Below, one piece after another: positions 35,079-44,907 of a stretch of DNA of 64,000 nt. Numbering within the stretch: the first letter of the stretch is position 1; the number at the start of each line of letters is the position of its first letter. This stretch comes from Corynebacterium halotolerans YIM 70093 = DSM 44683 (GTDB taxonomy: Bacteria > Actinomycetota > Actinomycetes > Mycobacteriales > Mycobacteriaceae). Below the pieces are notes generated by a model. It saw only the letters and a list, made by a program, of their open reading frames with translations. It was not told where the DNA came from and did not search any database. The position numbers and the translations under genes were made by a program. The DNA lies in contig NC_020302.1 in assembly GCF_000341345.1 (NCBI RefSeq), positions 1,282,075-1,346,074 of the forward strand, written 5' to 3'.

Positions 35079-35306
35079 GGCACCTCCCACGGGGCGGGGG
35101 ACTTGCCCTGAGCATATCCGGCATGGGGACGTGGGGTGCCCGGATGTGGAAAAGGGTCCGGTGATCACCCAGTCACCCGACCTGCCCGGCCACCGGCCCT
35201 GCGGACCCTCCTGCAGATGCCCCAGTCCGAAGATCTCCTCGCGGGCCTCGTCGGGACTGCGGAGGTGTGTTTCCACCTTGACCCGGACATTAGTACGATA
35301 AACACC
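35079..35306. other. Divergent region between DNA methyltransferase and nirK
   Basis: About 230 bp before the mini-ORF. No coding gene is convincing. It holds the methyltransferase ribosome-binding site on the minus strand and the nirK promoter on the plus strand. Confidence 0.4.
35294..35299 (+). promoter_or_regulatory. Probable -10 element of the nirK operon
   Basis: TACGAT lies 7 nt before the GTG at 35307, the same spacing as other leaderless starts here. TTGACC (35278-35283) is present but too close to be a normal -35. Confidence 0.35.
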
Positions 35307-35411
35307 GTGGAAAAGAAAAGCGCTCCGGTGTGCTCAGGGTGCGCCCGCCAGATCGGCCGCCCCACCGTCGGCGCAACCATCACCGCCCAGCATCGATTGG
35401 AGACGAGATGA
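35307..35411 (+). CDS. Possible leaderless 34-residue CxxC mini-ORF coupled to nirK
   Basis: Starting at GTG 35307, the frame encodes 34 residues: VEKKSAPVCSGCARQIGRP and a further 15, ending in a TGA that overlaps the nirK ATG (ATGA). It contains one CxxC, which could hold a metal or redox function, and is basic. The -10-like hexamer 7 nt upstream predicts a leaderless transcript beginning with this GTG. It could be a regulatory leader peptide that couples translation to nirK. There is no homology evidence, so treat it as a hypothesis. Confidence 0.4.
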   Translation: MEKKSAPVCSGCARQIGRPTVGATITAQHRLETR

Positions 35412-36847
35412 CCCCTCCGCCCGGTTCCCCCTCCGGCCCGGGATCCGCCGACCGCACCCGTGGCGCCTGGGCGTCCTGGCTGCTCATCGGCCTGGCGGTC
35501 GCGGCCGTGGTCGTGCTCTCGGTGGCGCTGACCCCCTCGACGAACACCGCCGACGGCACCACCACGGCGTCGGCAGGCGACGGCTCCGTGGCGGCCGCGA
35601 CGGCGGAGACGGTCACCCACCAGGTGCGCATCGAGGGCATGGCGTTTATCCCCGCCGCCGTCGAGGTGCCTGCCGGCACCCGCCTGGTGCTCGAGATCAC
35701 CAACGATGACGAGCTCCGGCACGACCTCGCGATCAACGGCCAGCGGTCCGGGGACATCCCGCCCGGGGAGACGGTGACCTTCGACGCCGGCGTGTTCGGG
35801 GAGTCGGCCGAGGGCTGGTGCACCATCGCCGGGCACAAGGCCATGGGCATGACTTTCCGGGTTGACGTCACCGGTGGCGACGGCGGTGCGATGGCCGGCG
35901 TGGACCACACGGCGTCGGCGGCCGGCTCCCCGGCCAACCCCTTCGTCGACGTGCCCACGCCCGCCGAGCGCCAGCTCGACCCGGGCGGGGATTTCCTCGC
36001 CCACGACCCGGTGCTGGCCCCGGCCCCGGAGGGTGATGTGCACGAAATCGAGCTGGTGATGACGGAGGAGGTCCGCGAGGTCGCGCCGGGGCACCAGCAG
36101 GTGCAGTGGTTGTTCAACGGCACCGCGCCGGGGCCCGTCCTGCGGGGCAAGGTCGGCGACACCTTCCGCGTCAAGCTCGTCAACGAAGGCACGATGAGCC
36201 ACAGCGTGGACTTCCATGCCGGGGAGGTCAGTCCCGACGCCGCGATGTCCACCATCCAGCCCGGTGAGTCACTGGTCTACGAATTCACCGCCCGGCGGGC
36301 CGGAATCTGGATGTATCACTGCGCGACGGCGCCGATGAGTCTGCACATCGCCAACGGCATGGCCGGGGCGGTGGTCATCGACCCGCCAGCGGGCTCGCAG
36401 CTGGCGCTCGGGGGTGTCGATCACGAGTACCTGCTCGTCGGCCACGAGGTCTTCCTCGGCCAGGAGGACGTGGGCGCCGACGCGCAGCGGGTGAGCGACG
36501 GGTTGTATGACCTGACGGCCTTCAACGGCCATCCCAACCAGTACGACCACCGGCCCCTCGAGATCGGGGTGGGGGAGTCGGCCCGGTTCTGGGTGCTCAA
36601 TGCCGGCCCGGACAACCCGCTCAGCTTCCACATCGTGGGCGAGATCTTCGACACCGTGTTCACCGAGGGCAGGTACACCATCCGCGACGGACTCGCGCAG
36701 TCCACGGGCGCCCAGGTGTTGCCGTTGGTGCCGGCCCAGGCCGGGTTCGTCGAGGTCACCTTCGACGAGCCGGGCACCTACACCTTCGTCAACCACGTGA
36801 TGACCGACGCGGAGAAGGGCCAGCACGGGCGGATCGTGGTGGAGTAG
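35408..36847 (+). CDS. nirK: Copper nitrite reductase with extra N-terminal cupredoxin domain (NirK-like)
   Basis: A 479-residue secreted or membrane-anchored enzyme with one N-terminal helix (residues 22-42). Residues about 68-155 are an extra blue-copper cupredoxin: H105, C138, H143 and M146/M148. Residues 210-479 are a two-domain copper nitrite reductase. Type 1 ligands are H265, C305, H313 and M318; type 2 ligands H270, H304 and H463; the catalytic pair is D268 and H408. All are retained, so nitrite-to-NO activity is expected. The added cupredoxin may pass electrons to the enzyme. Bacterial laccase-like oxidases are the alternative, but the Asp/His pair and single trimeric-type architecture favour nitrite reductase. 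Confidence 0.85.
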   Translation: MTPPPGSPSGPGSADRTRGAWASWLLIGLAVAAVVVLSVALTPSTNTADGTTTASAGDGSVAAATAETVTHQVRIEGMAFIPAAVEVPAGTRLVLEITNDDELRHDLAINGQRSGDIPPGETVTFDAGVFGESAEGWCTIAGHKAMGMTFRVDVTGGDGGAMAGVDHTASAAGSPANPFVDVPTPAERQLDPGGDFLAHDPVLAPAPEGDVHEIELVMTEEVREVAPGHQQVQWLFNGTAPGPVLRGKVGDTFRVKLVNEGTMSHSVDFHAGEVSPDAAMSTIQPGESLVYEFTARRAGIWMYHCATAPMSLHIANGMAGAVVIDPPAGSQLALGGVDHEYLLVGHEVFLGQEDVGADAQRVSDGLYDLTAFNGHPNQYDHRPLEIGVGESARFWVLNAGPDNPLSFHIVGEIFDTVFTEGRYTIRDGLAQSTGAQVLPLVPAQAGFVEVTFDEPGTYTFVNHVMTDAEKGQHGRIVVE

Positions 36848-36890
36848 GCACCGGCCATGACCATCGACGACCATCGACGTGCCGTCCACT
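36848..36890. other. nirK downstream spacer
   Basis: Short region after nirK containing an imperfect tandem repeat ACCATCGACG (36860-36869 and 36870-36879). No terminator is obvious. Confidence 0.4.
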
Positions 36891-37055
36891 TCAGGGGCAG
36901 CGAGCCGCTGAAGAACAATCACCTGGCCGGCTCTTCCGCGCTGTCCGCCTCCGGCGTTCCTGCACGAGGAGATATACCCCGTAACCCATCAGCGAGATGA
37001 CCACCAACCCCGGGATCCAAAAGAGCAGGATCAGGGCAACCACGACGACGGACAA
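36891..37055 (-). CDS. Possible small single-helix membrane protein (TTG start)
   Basis: A 54-residue frame starts with TTG at 37055, 9 nt after a perfect AAGGAG (37065-37070 on the minus strand). The protein has one long hydrophobic helix (SVVVVALILLFWIPGLVVIS, then LMGYGVYLLV) followed by a very basic tail ERRRRTARKSR, so it would lie N-out/C-in. It sits between nirK and mobA on the minus strand. No family is recognised. Small membrane proteins are often missed because of rare start codons. The rare TTG is the main reason for caution. Confidence 0.45.
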   Translation of the reverse strand: MSVVVVALILLFWIPGLVVISLMGYGVYLLVQERRRRTARKSRPGDCSSAARCP

Positions 37056-37171
37056 CTACTTTCACTCCTTAATGCGGGGCAAGAGGGGGAAATCCACGGG
37101 AAAGCCGGAGGGCAGGGGCCGGTGACCGAAGATGGTACACATGCCCCGGTGAACGCGACCGGCACTTCCGC
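37056..37171. other. mobA downstream spacer
   Basis: Holds the ribosome-binding site of the small membrane ORF on the minus strand. Nothing else recognisable. Confidence 0.4.
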
Positions 37172-37773
37172 TCACCCCTCTGGAAGCCCGACCTCCCCGC
37201 GCTCGGAGAGCTCGGCCACCGTGTCGTAGTCGCGCTCGCGGCCGTCGCCGTTGATCTCGGTGACCTTCCCGGCGGCGGCCAGCAGCTTCTTCGCCGCCAC
37301 GTCCCGCGGATCCCCGAGGTTCTCCAGCGCCCGGGCCAGCCCCTCGCCCCGCCAGGCAGCGCACAGCGGCTGGAGGTGGCCGTCCGCCGCCCGGACCACG
37401 GCGACATCGGCGTCGAGGTCGCGCACCAGCCCGGCCAACAGGCGGGTGGCCACGCGCGGTGATTCGGGGGCGTCGACGGAGAACACCAGCACGATCGCCG
37501 GGGCGTCCAGGGCGGCGAATCCGGCGGCGACGCCGGCGGCCGGCCCACCGAAGGGCGGATCCTCGGAGACCACGGCCACCCCGGCGGGCACGGGCACGTC
37601 GTGGGGGGAGACCACGACGATCTCGCCGACCCCGGGCAGCTGCCGGGTCACGGCGTCCAGTACCCGGTCCAGCAGCGTGACCCCGTCGAGTCGGACCTGG
37701 GACTTGTCGACCCCGCCCATGCGGGAGCCTCGTCCGCCGGCGAGGATGATCACCCCCGGTCGGTGTCCGCCGC

Positions 37774-37777
<4 letters not shown>
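37172..37777 (-). CDS. mobA: Molybdenum cofactor guanylyltransferase
   Basis: A 201-residue nucleotidyltransferase. The signature ILAGGRGSRMGGVDKS is the GTP-binding P-loop-like motif; ALENLGDPRDV is near the middle. It attaches GMP to molybdopterin to form the dinucleotide needed by NarG. Its ATG overlaps the moaC stop (ATGA). It is last in the moaA-moeA-moaC-mobA run. Confidence 0.92.
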
Positions 37778-38253
<476 letters not shown>

Positions 38254-38278
38254 GTGTTTCCTCCCGGGGTGGGGCTGG

Positions 38279-39535
38279 TCAGTGGGTCAGGACAACGGTA
38301 ACCGGATCACCGGCGGCGGGGGCGGGCGCATCCGGTGCGATGACGGCGAGGCCGTCGGTGGCCACGAGGGAGGCCACCAGATGGGAGCCCACGCCCCGCC
38401 GGGCGAACGGGGTGGCCACCGCCCGCCCCGTCGACCAGTCCAACCGCACCGGGACAATGATCGCCCGGTCCCGCGGGACGGGGAACTCCCGCTCCGCCAC
38501 GGCCGTCACGTGCGGCCGGGCCAGCTGGGAGGCCGGTGCCGGATGGCCGGCGAGTGCCCGGACCAGGGGAGCGACGTACAGGTGGAAGGAGACGAACGCC
38601 GCGACCGGGTTGCCGGGCAGGCACACCAGCGGGGTGTCCTCCCACACTCCGAGCCCCTGCGGCGCGCCGGGCTTCTGGGCCACGTGGCCGAACCACATGT
38701 CACCCGCCCCCGTCACCTCACGGACCACGTCGAACGCTCCGGCCGAGACCCCGCCGCTGGTGATCACGAGGTCATTATCCGTGCAGGCGCGGGAGAGCTC
38801 CTCGGCGAAGCCGCCGTCGACGTCCCCGGCGTGGGCGCGGGAGACGTCAGACACCCCGGCCTCAGTGAGCAGGGCGGCGAGCATCAGGCCGTTGGAGTCC
38901 GGGATCTGCCCCGGGCCGGGCGTGACGCCGGGCTCGACGAGCTCGTCCCCGGAGGAGATCACCGCCACCCGCACCGGCGGGTGCGTCGACACCGAGTCCA
39001 CCCCGGCGGAGACCAGGGCGGCCAGCGTGCCGGCGTCGACGCGGGTGCCGGCCCGGGCGACGACGTCCCCGGGGGAGGTGTTGGCCCCGGCGCGGCGGAT
39101 GTGGGCCCGGCCGGGGGTGACCTCGCGCACGGTGACCTCGGCCGGCAGTACCCCGGGGCCGGGCGGGGTGGTGGTCTGTTCGACGGGCACGACGATGAGC
39201 CCGGGGTCGACCGGGTCGCCGACGGGTGCGCCCGTCATGATCCGCACGGCCGCACCACGCGGAACCTCCACCGCCGTCGAGCCGGCCGGGACGTCGCCGG
39301 CGACCGGCAGCGTCCAGGGTCCGGCACCGTTCAGGTCGGCGGCGTGGAGGAGGAAACCGTCCATCGCGGAGTTGGAGAACGGCGGGACCGCCAGCGTCGC
39401 GACGGCGTCGGCGGCCAGGACGGATCCCAGGGCGGCAACACTCGGGAGGGTGACCGGGGCCGTCGTGCGGCTGAGGGAGAGCACGGCCGCCAGATGCTCG
39501 TCGATGGAGCGCGCCGGAGCGCCGACGTGGGACAT
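38279..39535 (-). CDS. moeA: Molybdopterin molybdenumtransferase
   Basis: A 418-residue MoeA inserting molybdenum into adenylylated molybdopterin. FSNSAMDGF, VISSGDELVEPG, GGVSAGAFD and GLPGNPVAAFVSF-like LPGNPVAAFVSF motifs are all present. It lies 36 nt after moaA and forms part of the cofactor operon. Confidence 0.95.
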   Translation of the reverse strand: MSHVGAPARSIDEHLAAVLSLSRTTAPVTLPSVAALGSVLAADAVATLAVPPFSNSAMDGFLLHAADLNGAGPWTLPVAGDVPAGSTAVEVPRGAAVRIMTGAPVGDPVDPGLIVVPVEQTTTPPGPGVLPAEVTVREVTPGRAHIRRAGANTSPGDVVARAGTRVDAGTLAALVSAGVDSVSTHPPVRVAVISSGDELVEPGVTPGPGQIPDSNGLMLAALLTEAGVSDVSRAHAGDVDGGFAEELSRACTDNDLVITSGGVSAGAFDVVREVTGAGDMWFGHVAQKPGAPQGLGVWEDTPLVCLPGNPVAAFVSFHLYVAPLVRALAGHPAPASQLARPHVTAVAEREFPVPRDRAIIVPVRLDWSTGRAVATPFARRGVGSHLVASLVATDGLAVIAPDAPAPAAGDPVTVVLTH

Positions 39536-39571
39536 GCTGACACGACCTTTCCGGGTGGAGACTCCGCCAGC

Positions 39572-40675
39572 CTAACCGCCGATGGCGGACATCGGACGGT
39601 CGGGCTGGAGGAAGCCGGGGTCGTCGATCCCGTGCCCGGGCAGCTTGCCCCACATCGCGCCCGCCCAGGCCTGGGCGAGCTGCTCGTCACTGGCGCCGGA
39701 GCGCATCAGGTCGCGCAGCGAGGTTTCCGAGTTGGAGAACAGGCAGTTGCGGATCGCGCCGTCGGTGGTCAACCGGCTGCGGTCGCAGTTGCCGCAGAAT
39801 GAGTGGGTCACCGAGGCGATCACACCGATCTTCCCCGCCAGGCCACGCCCCCGGGCGTTCCACAGGGCGGCCGGGGCCGAACCCCGCGGCTCCGAGGCGG
39901 GGGAGAGCTCGAAGGCGGTGCGCAGGCGCTCGAGGATCTGCTCGGCGGTGACCATGTCGGAGCGCTTCCACTGCTCGCGGGGGCCCAGCGGCATCTGCTC
40001 GATGAACCGCAACTGGGCACCCTTGCGCAGGCAGTACTCGGCCAGCGGGACGATGTCGTCCTCGTTGACGCCCGGCATGACCACCGTGTTGATCTTCACC
40101 GGGTGCATGTCCGCCCCGATGGCCGCGTCGATGGACCGCAGCACGTGGTCGAGCCGGTCGCGCCGGGTCAGTTTCGCGTAGTGCTCCCGGTCGAGGGTGT
40201 CGAGTGAGATGTTGACCCGCCCCAGCCCGGCCTCCTTGAGCGCGGTGATGCGCTTGTCCAGGCCCAGCCCGTTGGTGGTCAGGGCGGTGCCGACGGACCC
40301 GCCCTCGTCGGTGGTCAGGGCGGTGGTGGCGGCGATGATCTTCTCCAGCGACCTGCGCAGGAGAGGCTCGCCGCCGGTGAAGCGGACCTGACGGATGCCG
40401 AGTTTGGTCACGGCGAGGGTGATCAGGCGGATGACCTCCTCGTCGTTGAGCGTCTGCTCGGTGGGCATCCACTCCAGGCCCTCAGCGGGCATGCAGTAGG
40501 TGCAGCGCAGGTTGCACCGGTCGGTGAGGCTGACGCGCAGGTCACGGGCGACGCGGCCGAACTTGTCGACGAGCGCGCGGGAGCCGTCGGTGGCGGCCTC
40601 CGGGAGATCCGTCGGCGCGGTGTAGGAGGCGGGGGCTCCCGGCGGAGTCGTCTTCAGCGTCAGTCGCGTAGTCAT
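39572..40675 (-). CDS. moaA: GTP 3',8-cyclase
   Basis: A 367-residue radical-SAM enzyme starting molybdenum-cofactor synthesis. The N-terminal [4Fe-4S] motif is CNLRCTYC and the C-terminal cluster motif FCGNCDRSRLTTDG with NCLF; the terminal GG is present in the last residues (AIGG), needed for catalysis. It precedes moeA-moaC-mobA. moaB, moaD and moaE were not seen in the window. Confidence 0.96.
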   Translation of the reverse strand: MTTRLTLKTTPPGAPASYTAPTDLPEAATDGSRALVDKFGRVARDLRVSLTDRCNLRCTYCMPAEGLEWMPTEQTLNDEEVIRLITLAVTKLGIRQVRFTGGEPLLRRSLEKIIAATTALTTDEGGSVGTALTTNGLGLDKRITALKEAGLGRVNISLDTLDREHYAKLTRRDRLDHVLRSIDAAIGADMHPVKINTVVMPGVNEDDIVPLAEYCLRKGAQLRFIEQMPLGPREQWKRSDMVTAEQILERLRTAFELSPASEPRGSAPAALWNARGRGLAGKIGVIASVTHSFCGNCDRSRLTTDGAIRNCLFSNSETSLRDLMRSGASDEQLAQAWAGAMWGKLPGHGIDDPGFLQPDRPMSAIGG

Positions 40676-40736
40676 TGCCCTCCCATAGTAGGAAGATGCC
40701 GGGAATCTGCCAAGGGCCGACCGTGCCTGATCGGGG

Positions 40737-42485
40737 TTATCCGGGGGCCCCGTCGGACTCCTCGTCGCTTCTCCGGTGCCCCGGCCCCTGGAGCCGGATG
40801 ATGCGGAACTCGCCGTCGGAGAGGTGCTGGCGCAGATCCTTCTTGTCGAACTTGCCCACCGAGGTCTTGTCGATGTCGCGGACGAAGGTCCAGTACTCGG
40901 GCAGCATCCAGCCGGGCAGAGTGGACCGCAGCCCGTCGCGCAGCTCCTCGGCGGTCTGCCGGGTCTGCGCGATGTCCTCGTGCAGGACGGTCACGGCCAG
41001 CGGCCGCTCGCCCCACTTCTCGTCGGGGTAGCCGATGACGGCGCACTCGACGACCTCCGGGGCCTCCATGATCAGGTTCTCCAGCATGACGGAGTAGATC
41101 CACTCACCGCCGGAGCGGATGACGTCGCGGGCCCGGTCGGAGACGGTCAGGTAGCCGTCGGAGGTCACCGAGCCGACGTCACCGGTACGCAGCCAGCCGT
41201 CGGCGGTGAACAGTTCAGCCGCGGCGTCGACGTCCCGGCCGCGGAAGCTGGCGGCCGCGCCCTCGCCCTCCTCGGTCGGGGAGTGGTAGTAGGAACCGGC
41301 AACGAGGTTGCCGCGCACCTGGATCTCGCCCTGGTTGCGGTCCGTGGCGGAGACGACACGGCCGTCGTTGACCACCCGGTACTCCAGCAGGGAGGCGAAA
41401 CGGCCCTGGCTGACGCGGTAGGCCCAGCGGGCCTCGCCTGAGGAGCCCGACGGCGGCCGGGCGACGGTGCCCACCGAGGAGGTCTCGGTCATGCCCCACA
41501 CGTGGACGATGTCGACGCCGTAGCGCTCCTCCCACAGCTTGATGAGGATCGGCGGGGCCGGTGAGCCGCCCACGTAGATCTCGGTCAGCGACATGCGCTC
41601 CGGCGGGTTGTGCAGGTAGTGGACGATCAGCTGGATCCACAGGGTGGGCACACCGTGCGCCACGCGTGGGTGGGTGGCGGCGATGAGCCGGGCCAGCGTC
41701 GGGGCGGAGACGTCCGCGTCGGGGAAGACCAGGGGAGTACCCGACATGAACGCGGCGAAGGGCACGCCCCAGCTGAGCACGTGGTAGATCGGCACGCAGC
41801 ACAGGAAGGACTCGCCGTGGGAGACGGCCAGGGAATCGGTGGTGCGCAGGGCCATCGCCTGCAGGTAGAGGGAGCGGTGGGAGTAGGCCACGCCCTTCGG
41901 CGCACCGGAGGTGCCCGTGGAATAGCAGATGGCCGCCGCGGTGTTCTCGTCGAGCCGCGGCCAGTCGTAGCGGGTCGCGCGGCCGTCGAGAAGCCCTTCG
42001 TAGGAGTGCACGGCCACACCCCCGGGCAGCTGGGCCGCCAGCTCATCGACGGGGCCGAGCCCGATGAACGCGACGGCGCGCACCGACGGGCAGCCGTCGA
42101 TCACCCGGCCCAGCTGCGTGGCCAGGCGCGGATCGGCGATGATCACCTCGACTTCCGCGTGGTTGACGATGTGCCGGACCTGGTCGTCCATCAGCTGCTT
42201 GTTCAGCGGCGTGAACACGGCTCCCATGCAGGAGACGCCGAACATCACCTCCAGGTGCTCGGCGCAGTTGTGGAGGAGGGAACCGACCCGTTGGTCGCCG
42301 GTGATGCCCAGGTCATCGTGCAGTGCGTGAGCGAGGGCGGCGGCGCGTGCCCCGATGGCGTCGAAGGTGGTCTCCTCGGCGCGGTCGGTTCTCCACGTGG
42401 TCACCTTCGTCGACGCGTGGGCCGTGGTGCCGTACTCCAGAATCCGCGCGATCGACAGCGGCAGGTCCTGCATGGTGGAGAGCAT
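40737..42485 (-). CDS. Long-chain fatty-acid-CoA ligase (AMP-binding enzyme)
   Basis: A 582-residue adenylate-forming ligase. The AMP-binding motif YSTGTSGAPKGV, WGMTETS, and the C-terminal Lys motif DKTSVGKFDKKDLR are all intact. It activates a medium- or long-chain carboxylic acid to acyl-CoA. The corresponding C. glutamicum locus also has a fadD-type gene. ATG 42485 is preceded by TAGAGT at 7 nt spacing and no ribosome-binding site, so a leaderless start is likely. It could be cotranscribed with moaA, 61 nt downstream. Confidence 0.88.
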   Translation of the reverse strand: MLSTMQDLPLSIARILEYGTTAHASTKVTTWRTDRAEETTFDAIGARAAALAHALHDDLGITGDQRVGSLLHNCAEHLEVMFGVSCMGAVFTPLNKQLMDDQVRHIVNHAEVEVIIADPRLATQLGRVIDGCPSVRAVAFIGLGPVDELAAQLPGGVAVHSYEGLLDGRATRYDWPRLDENTAAAICYSTGTSGAPKGVAYSHRSLYLQAMALRTTDSLAVSHGESFLCCVPIYHVLSWGVPFAAFMSGTPLVFPDADVSAPTLARLIAATHPRVAHGVPTLWIQLIVHYLHNPPERMSLTEIYVGGSPAPPILIKLWEERYGVDIVHVWGMTETSSVGTVARPPSGSSGEARWAYRVSQGRFASLLEYRVVNDGRVVSATDRNQGEIQVRGNLVAGSYYHSPTEEGEGAAASFRGRDVDAAAELFTADGWLRTGDVGSVTSDGYLTVSDRARDVIRSGGEWIYSVMLENLIMEAPEVVECAVIGYPDEKWGERPLAVTVLHEDIAQTRQTAEELRDGLRSTLPGWMLPEYWTFVRDIDKTSVGKFDKKDLRQHLSDGEFRIIRLQGPGHRRSDEESDGAPG

Positions 42486-42492
42486 GTCCCAC

Positions 42493-42498
42493 ACTCTA
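42493..42498 (-). promoter_or_regulatory. -10 element, leaderless start of the acyl-CoA ligase
   Basis: TAGAGT on the minus strand, 7 nt before ATG 42485. Confidence 0.45.
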
Positions 42499-42912
42499 GC
42501 CGGGGGAGCGGACGGGGTTGGGCCTCCGGGGAGGGCGGGTCGGTGCCGGGGTAAACGAATTATGCGCTACACTGTTCGACAGATCGACGGGACGGCTTTC
42601 AGTCCCGCTCCGCCCGGGGCAAGTGGCTCACGGGGAATTCGACCCCCTTGACCGTCTCACGCGGCCGACCACCCGGCAATGTCACGGGTGAGGGTCGCGG
42701 AGTATCGCTCCAGCTCGGTCTGAGGATTCCGGCACCTGGCCCACCAGCCGCCGGGACCAAACCCCTTAACTTTCGGCTCCGCGTGACACGGCCAGCGGTC
42801 TCTCCGCCTCCGGTCCCACGACGTTGAGTCAGTCAATTCCACAGAAGGCTTCCAGCCGTGTGCGTCCACCGCACCCGAAAAACCCGGCTGGTGAAGCAAT
42901 GAAAGGACATCC
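42499..42912 (+). promoter_or_regulatory. rho promoter and long untranslated leader
   Basis: TACACT (42568-42573) with extended GCGC is the probable -10. The transcript would have a leader of about 330 nt before the GTG start, with several GC-rich hairpin possibilities but no leader gene I can support. Long rho leaders often serve autogenous Rho control. Confidence 0.45.
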
Positions 42913-44907
42913 GTGATCGATACGGACAACGCCACCGCTGCAGGTACCGCTGTGGGAGGCGCCGACCAGGCGAACCTGTCCGCCCTCAGGCTGCCTGAAC
43001 TGCGCAAGATCGCCGCCGAGAAGGGTCTCAAGGGCATCTCCGGGCTGCGCAAGGGCGAACTGATCTCCGCCATCCAGTCGGGCGTCGTCCCGAAGGCCGC
43101 CAAGGCGGCCAAGTCCGAACCGGCCGCGGCCGGCGAGGAGACCGCCGGGCAGACCGGGCCGGTCCGGCAGGAGCCGCAGGAGCAGGCCGGGGACTCCCCG
43201 GCCCCGCGCCGTCGTCGCCGCGCCACCACGACCACCGAGGAGACCTCCGGCAGTGCGGAGGCGACCGCGGGCACAGCGGACACCGGGGACGCCGGGGACG
43301 CCGGCCGCGACGAGAACAAGCGCGACGGCCAGCGCAACGATTCCGACGACTCCGACAGCAACTCCGGCAACGAGGACGGCGACGGCGAGCAGCGCTACGA
43401 ATCGCGTTCCGCCGCCCGTCGTGCCCGTCGCAACCGCGCCCGTCACGGCCAGCGCGAGCAGGGGGGCGACAAGCAGGACTCCCGCGACAAGCAGGACTCC
43501 GACAAGCGTGATTCCGGCAAGCAGGACTCCCGCGACAAGCAGGACTCCGGCCAGGACGACGGCGGCCAGGGCAACCGCCGCGGCCGCAACCGCGGCGGCG
43601 AGCAGGACAACCACCACAACGACGGCGAGGGCCGCCGGGGTCGTCGCAACCGCCGCAACCGCCGCAACAACCGCGGCGACAACCAGGGCCACGACGGCGG
43701 CGACCGCCACGACAACCAGCAGGGCGGCGACAACACCGAGCTGCAGGACGTCGCGGGCATCCTCGACGTCGTGGACAACAACACCGCCTTCGTGCGCACC
43801 ACCGGCTACCACGCCTCCCCGGCCGACGTGTTCGTCCCCAACCAGCTGATCCGCCGCTTCGGGCTGCGCGGCGGCGACGCCATCACCGGCCAGGTGAAGG
43901 TGGGTGGCAGCCAGACCCACGGCCAGGGCCGCAACCGCCGCAAGTACAACCAGCTGGTGCGTGTGGACTCGGTCAACGGCATGGACGTCGAGTCGGCCAA
44001 GGGGCGCCCGGACTTCTCCAAGCTGACTCCGCTGTACCCGAACCAGCGCCTGCGCCTGGAGACGGAGCAGAAGGTCCTGACCACCCGCGTGATCGACCTG
44101 ATCATGCCGATCGGCAAGGGCCAGCGCGCCCTGATCGTCTCCCCGCCGAAGGCCGGTAAGACGACGATCCTGCAGAACATCGCGAACGCGATCTCCACGA
44201 ACAACCCGGAGTGCTACCTCATGGTCGTCCTCGTCGACGAGCGCCCCGAGGAGGTCACCGACATGCAGCGCTCGGTCAAGGGTGAGGTCATCGCCTCCAC
44301 CTTCGACCGCCCGCCGGGGGAGCACACCGCCGTCGCGGAGCTGGCCATCGAGCGCGCGAAGCGCCTGGTGGAGCAGGGCAAGGACGTCGTCGTCCTGCTG
44401 GACTCCATCACCCGCCTGGGCCGTGCCTACAACAACTCCTCGCCGGCGTCGGGCCGCATCCTCTCCGGTGGTGTGGACTCCAACGCCCTGTACCCGCCGA
44501 AGCGTTTCCTGGGCGCCGCCTGCAACATCGAGAACGGTGGTTCGCTGACGATCATCGCCACCGCGATGGTCGAGACCGGTTCCGCCGGCGATACCGTGAT
44601 CTTCGAGGAGTTCAAGGGCACCGGTAACGCGGAGCTCAAGCTGGACCGCAAGATCTCCGAGCGCCGCGTGTTCCCGGCCGTGGACGTCAACCCCTCCGGC
44701 ACGCGCAAGGACGAGCTGCTGCTCGCCCCGGATGAGGCCCGCGTGATGCACAAGCTGCGCCGCATCCTCTCCGCGCTGGATCCGCAGCAGGCGATCGACC
44801 TGCTGATCAAGCAGCTGAAGAAGACGAAGTCGAACGGCGAGTTCCTCATGCAGGTCGCATCCTCCGCCCCCATGGCGGCCGACAAGGACGAGGAGGACTA
44901 CTCCTAA
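42913..44907 (+). CDS. rho: Transcription termination factor Rho
   Basis: A 664-residue actinobacterial Rho. Residues about 22-55 form the Rho-N helical domain ([20 protein letters not shown]). Residues about 65-275 are a low-complexity, Arg/Asp/Gly/Asn-rich insert not found in E. coli Rho. RNA-binding and ATPase domains follow, with Walker [10 protein letters not shown]. The insert includes five Lys-Gln-Asp-Ser-type repeats (about residues 186-212). The GTG start lies after AAAGGAC. The stop overlaps the prfA ATG by one base (TAATG). Confidence 0.96.
   Translation: MIDTDNATAAGTAVGGADQANLSALRLPELRKIAAEKGLKGISGLRKGELISAIQSGVVPKAAKAAKSEPAAAGEETAGQTGPVRQEPQEQAGDSPAPRRRRRATTTTEETSGSAEATAGTADTGDAGDAGRDENKRDGQRNDSDDSDSNSGNEDGDGEQRYESRSAARRARRNRARHGQREQGGDKQDSRDKQDSDKRDSGKQDSRDKQDSGQDDGGQGNRRGRNRGGEQDNHHNDGEGRRGRRNRRNRRNNRGDNQGHDGGDRHDNQQGGDNTELQDVAGILDVVDNNTAFVRTTGYHASPADVFVPNQLIRRFGLRGGDAITGQVKVGGSQTHGQGRNRRKYNQLVRVDSVNGMDVESAKGRPDFSKLTPLYPNQRLRLETEQKVLTTRVIDLIMPIGKGQRALIVSPPKAGKTTILQNIANAISTNNPECYLMVVLVDERPEEVTDMQRSVKGEVIASTFDRPPGEHTAVAELAIERAKRLVEQGKDVVVLLDSITRLGRAYNNSSPASGRILSGGVDSNALYPPKRFLGAACNIENGGSLTIIATAMVETGSAGDTVIFEEFKGTGNAELKLDRKISERRVFPAVDVNPSGTRKDELLLAPDEARVMHKLRRILSALDPQQAIDLLIKQLKKTKSNGEFLMQVASSAPMAADKDEEDYS
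43468..43548 (+). repeat. Tandem repeat in rho low-complexity region
   Basis: A 15-bp unit encoding (D/G)K(Q/R)DS occurs five times at 43468, 43486, 43501, 43516 and 43534, with short spacers. Copies A, B and E are identical (GACAAGCAGGACTCC); C and D differ by a few bases. Confidence 0.8.

Noticed and set aside
43468..43548. CRISPR-like repeats
   Set aside because: The 15-bp units are in-frame codon repeats inside rho with no unique spacers.
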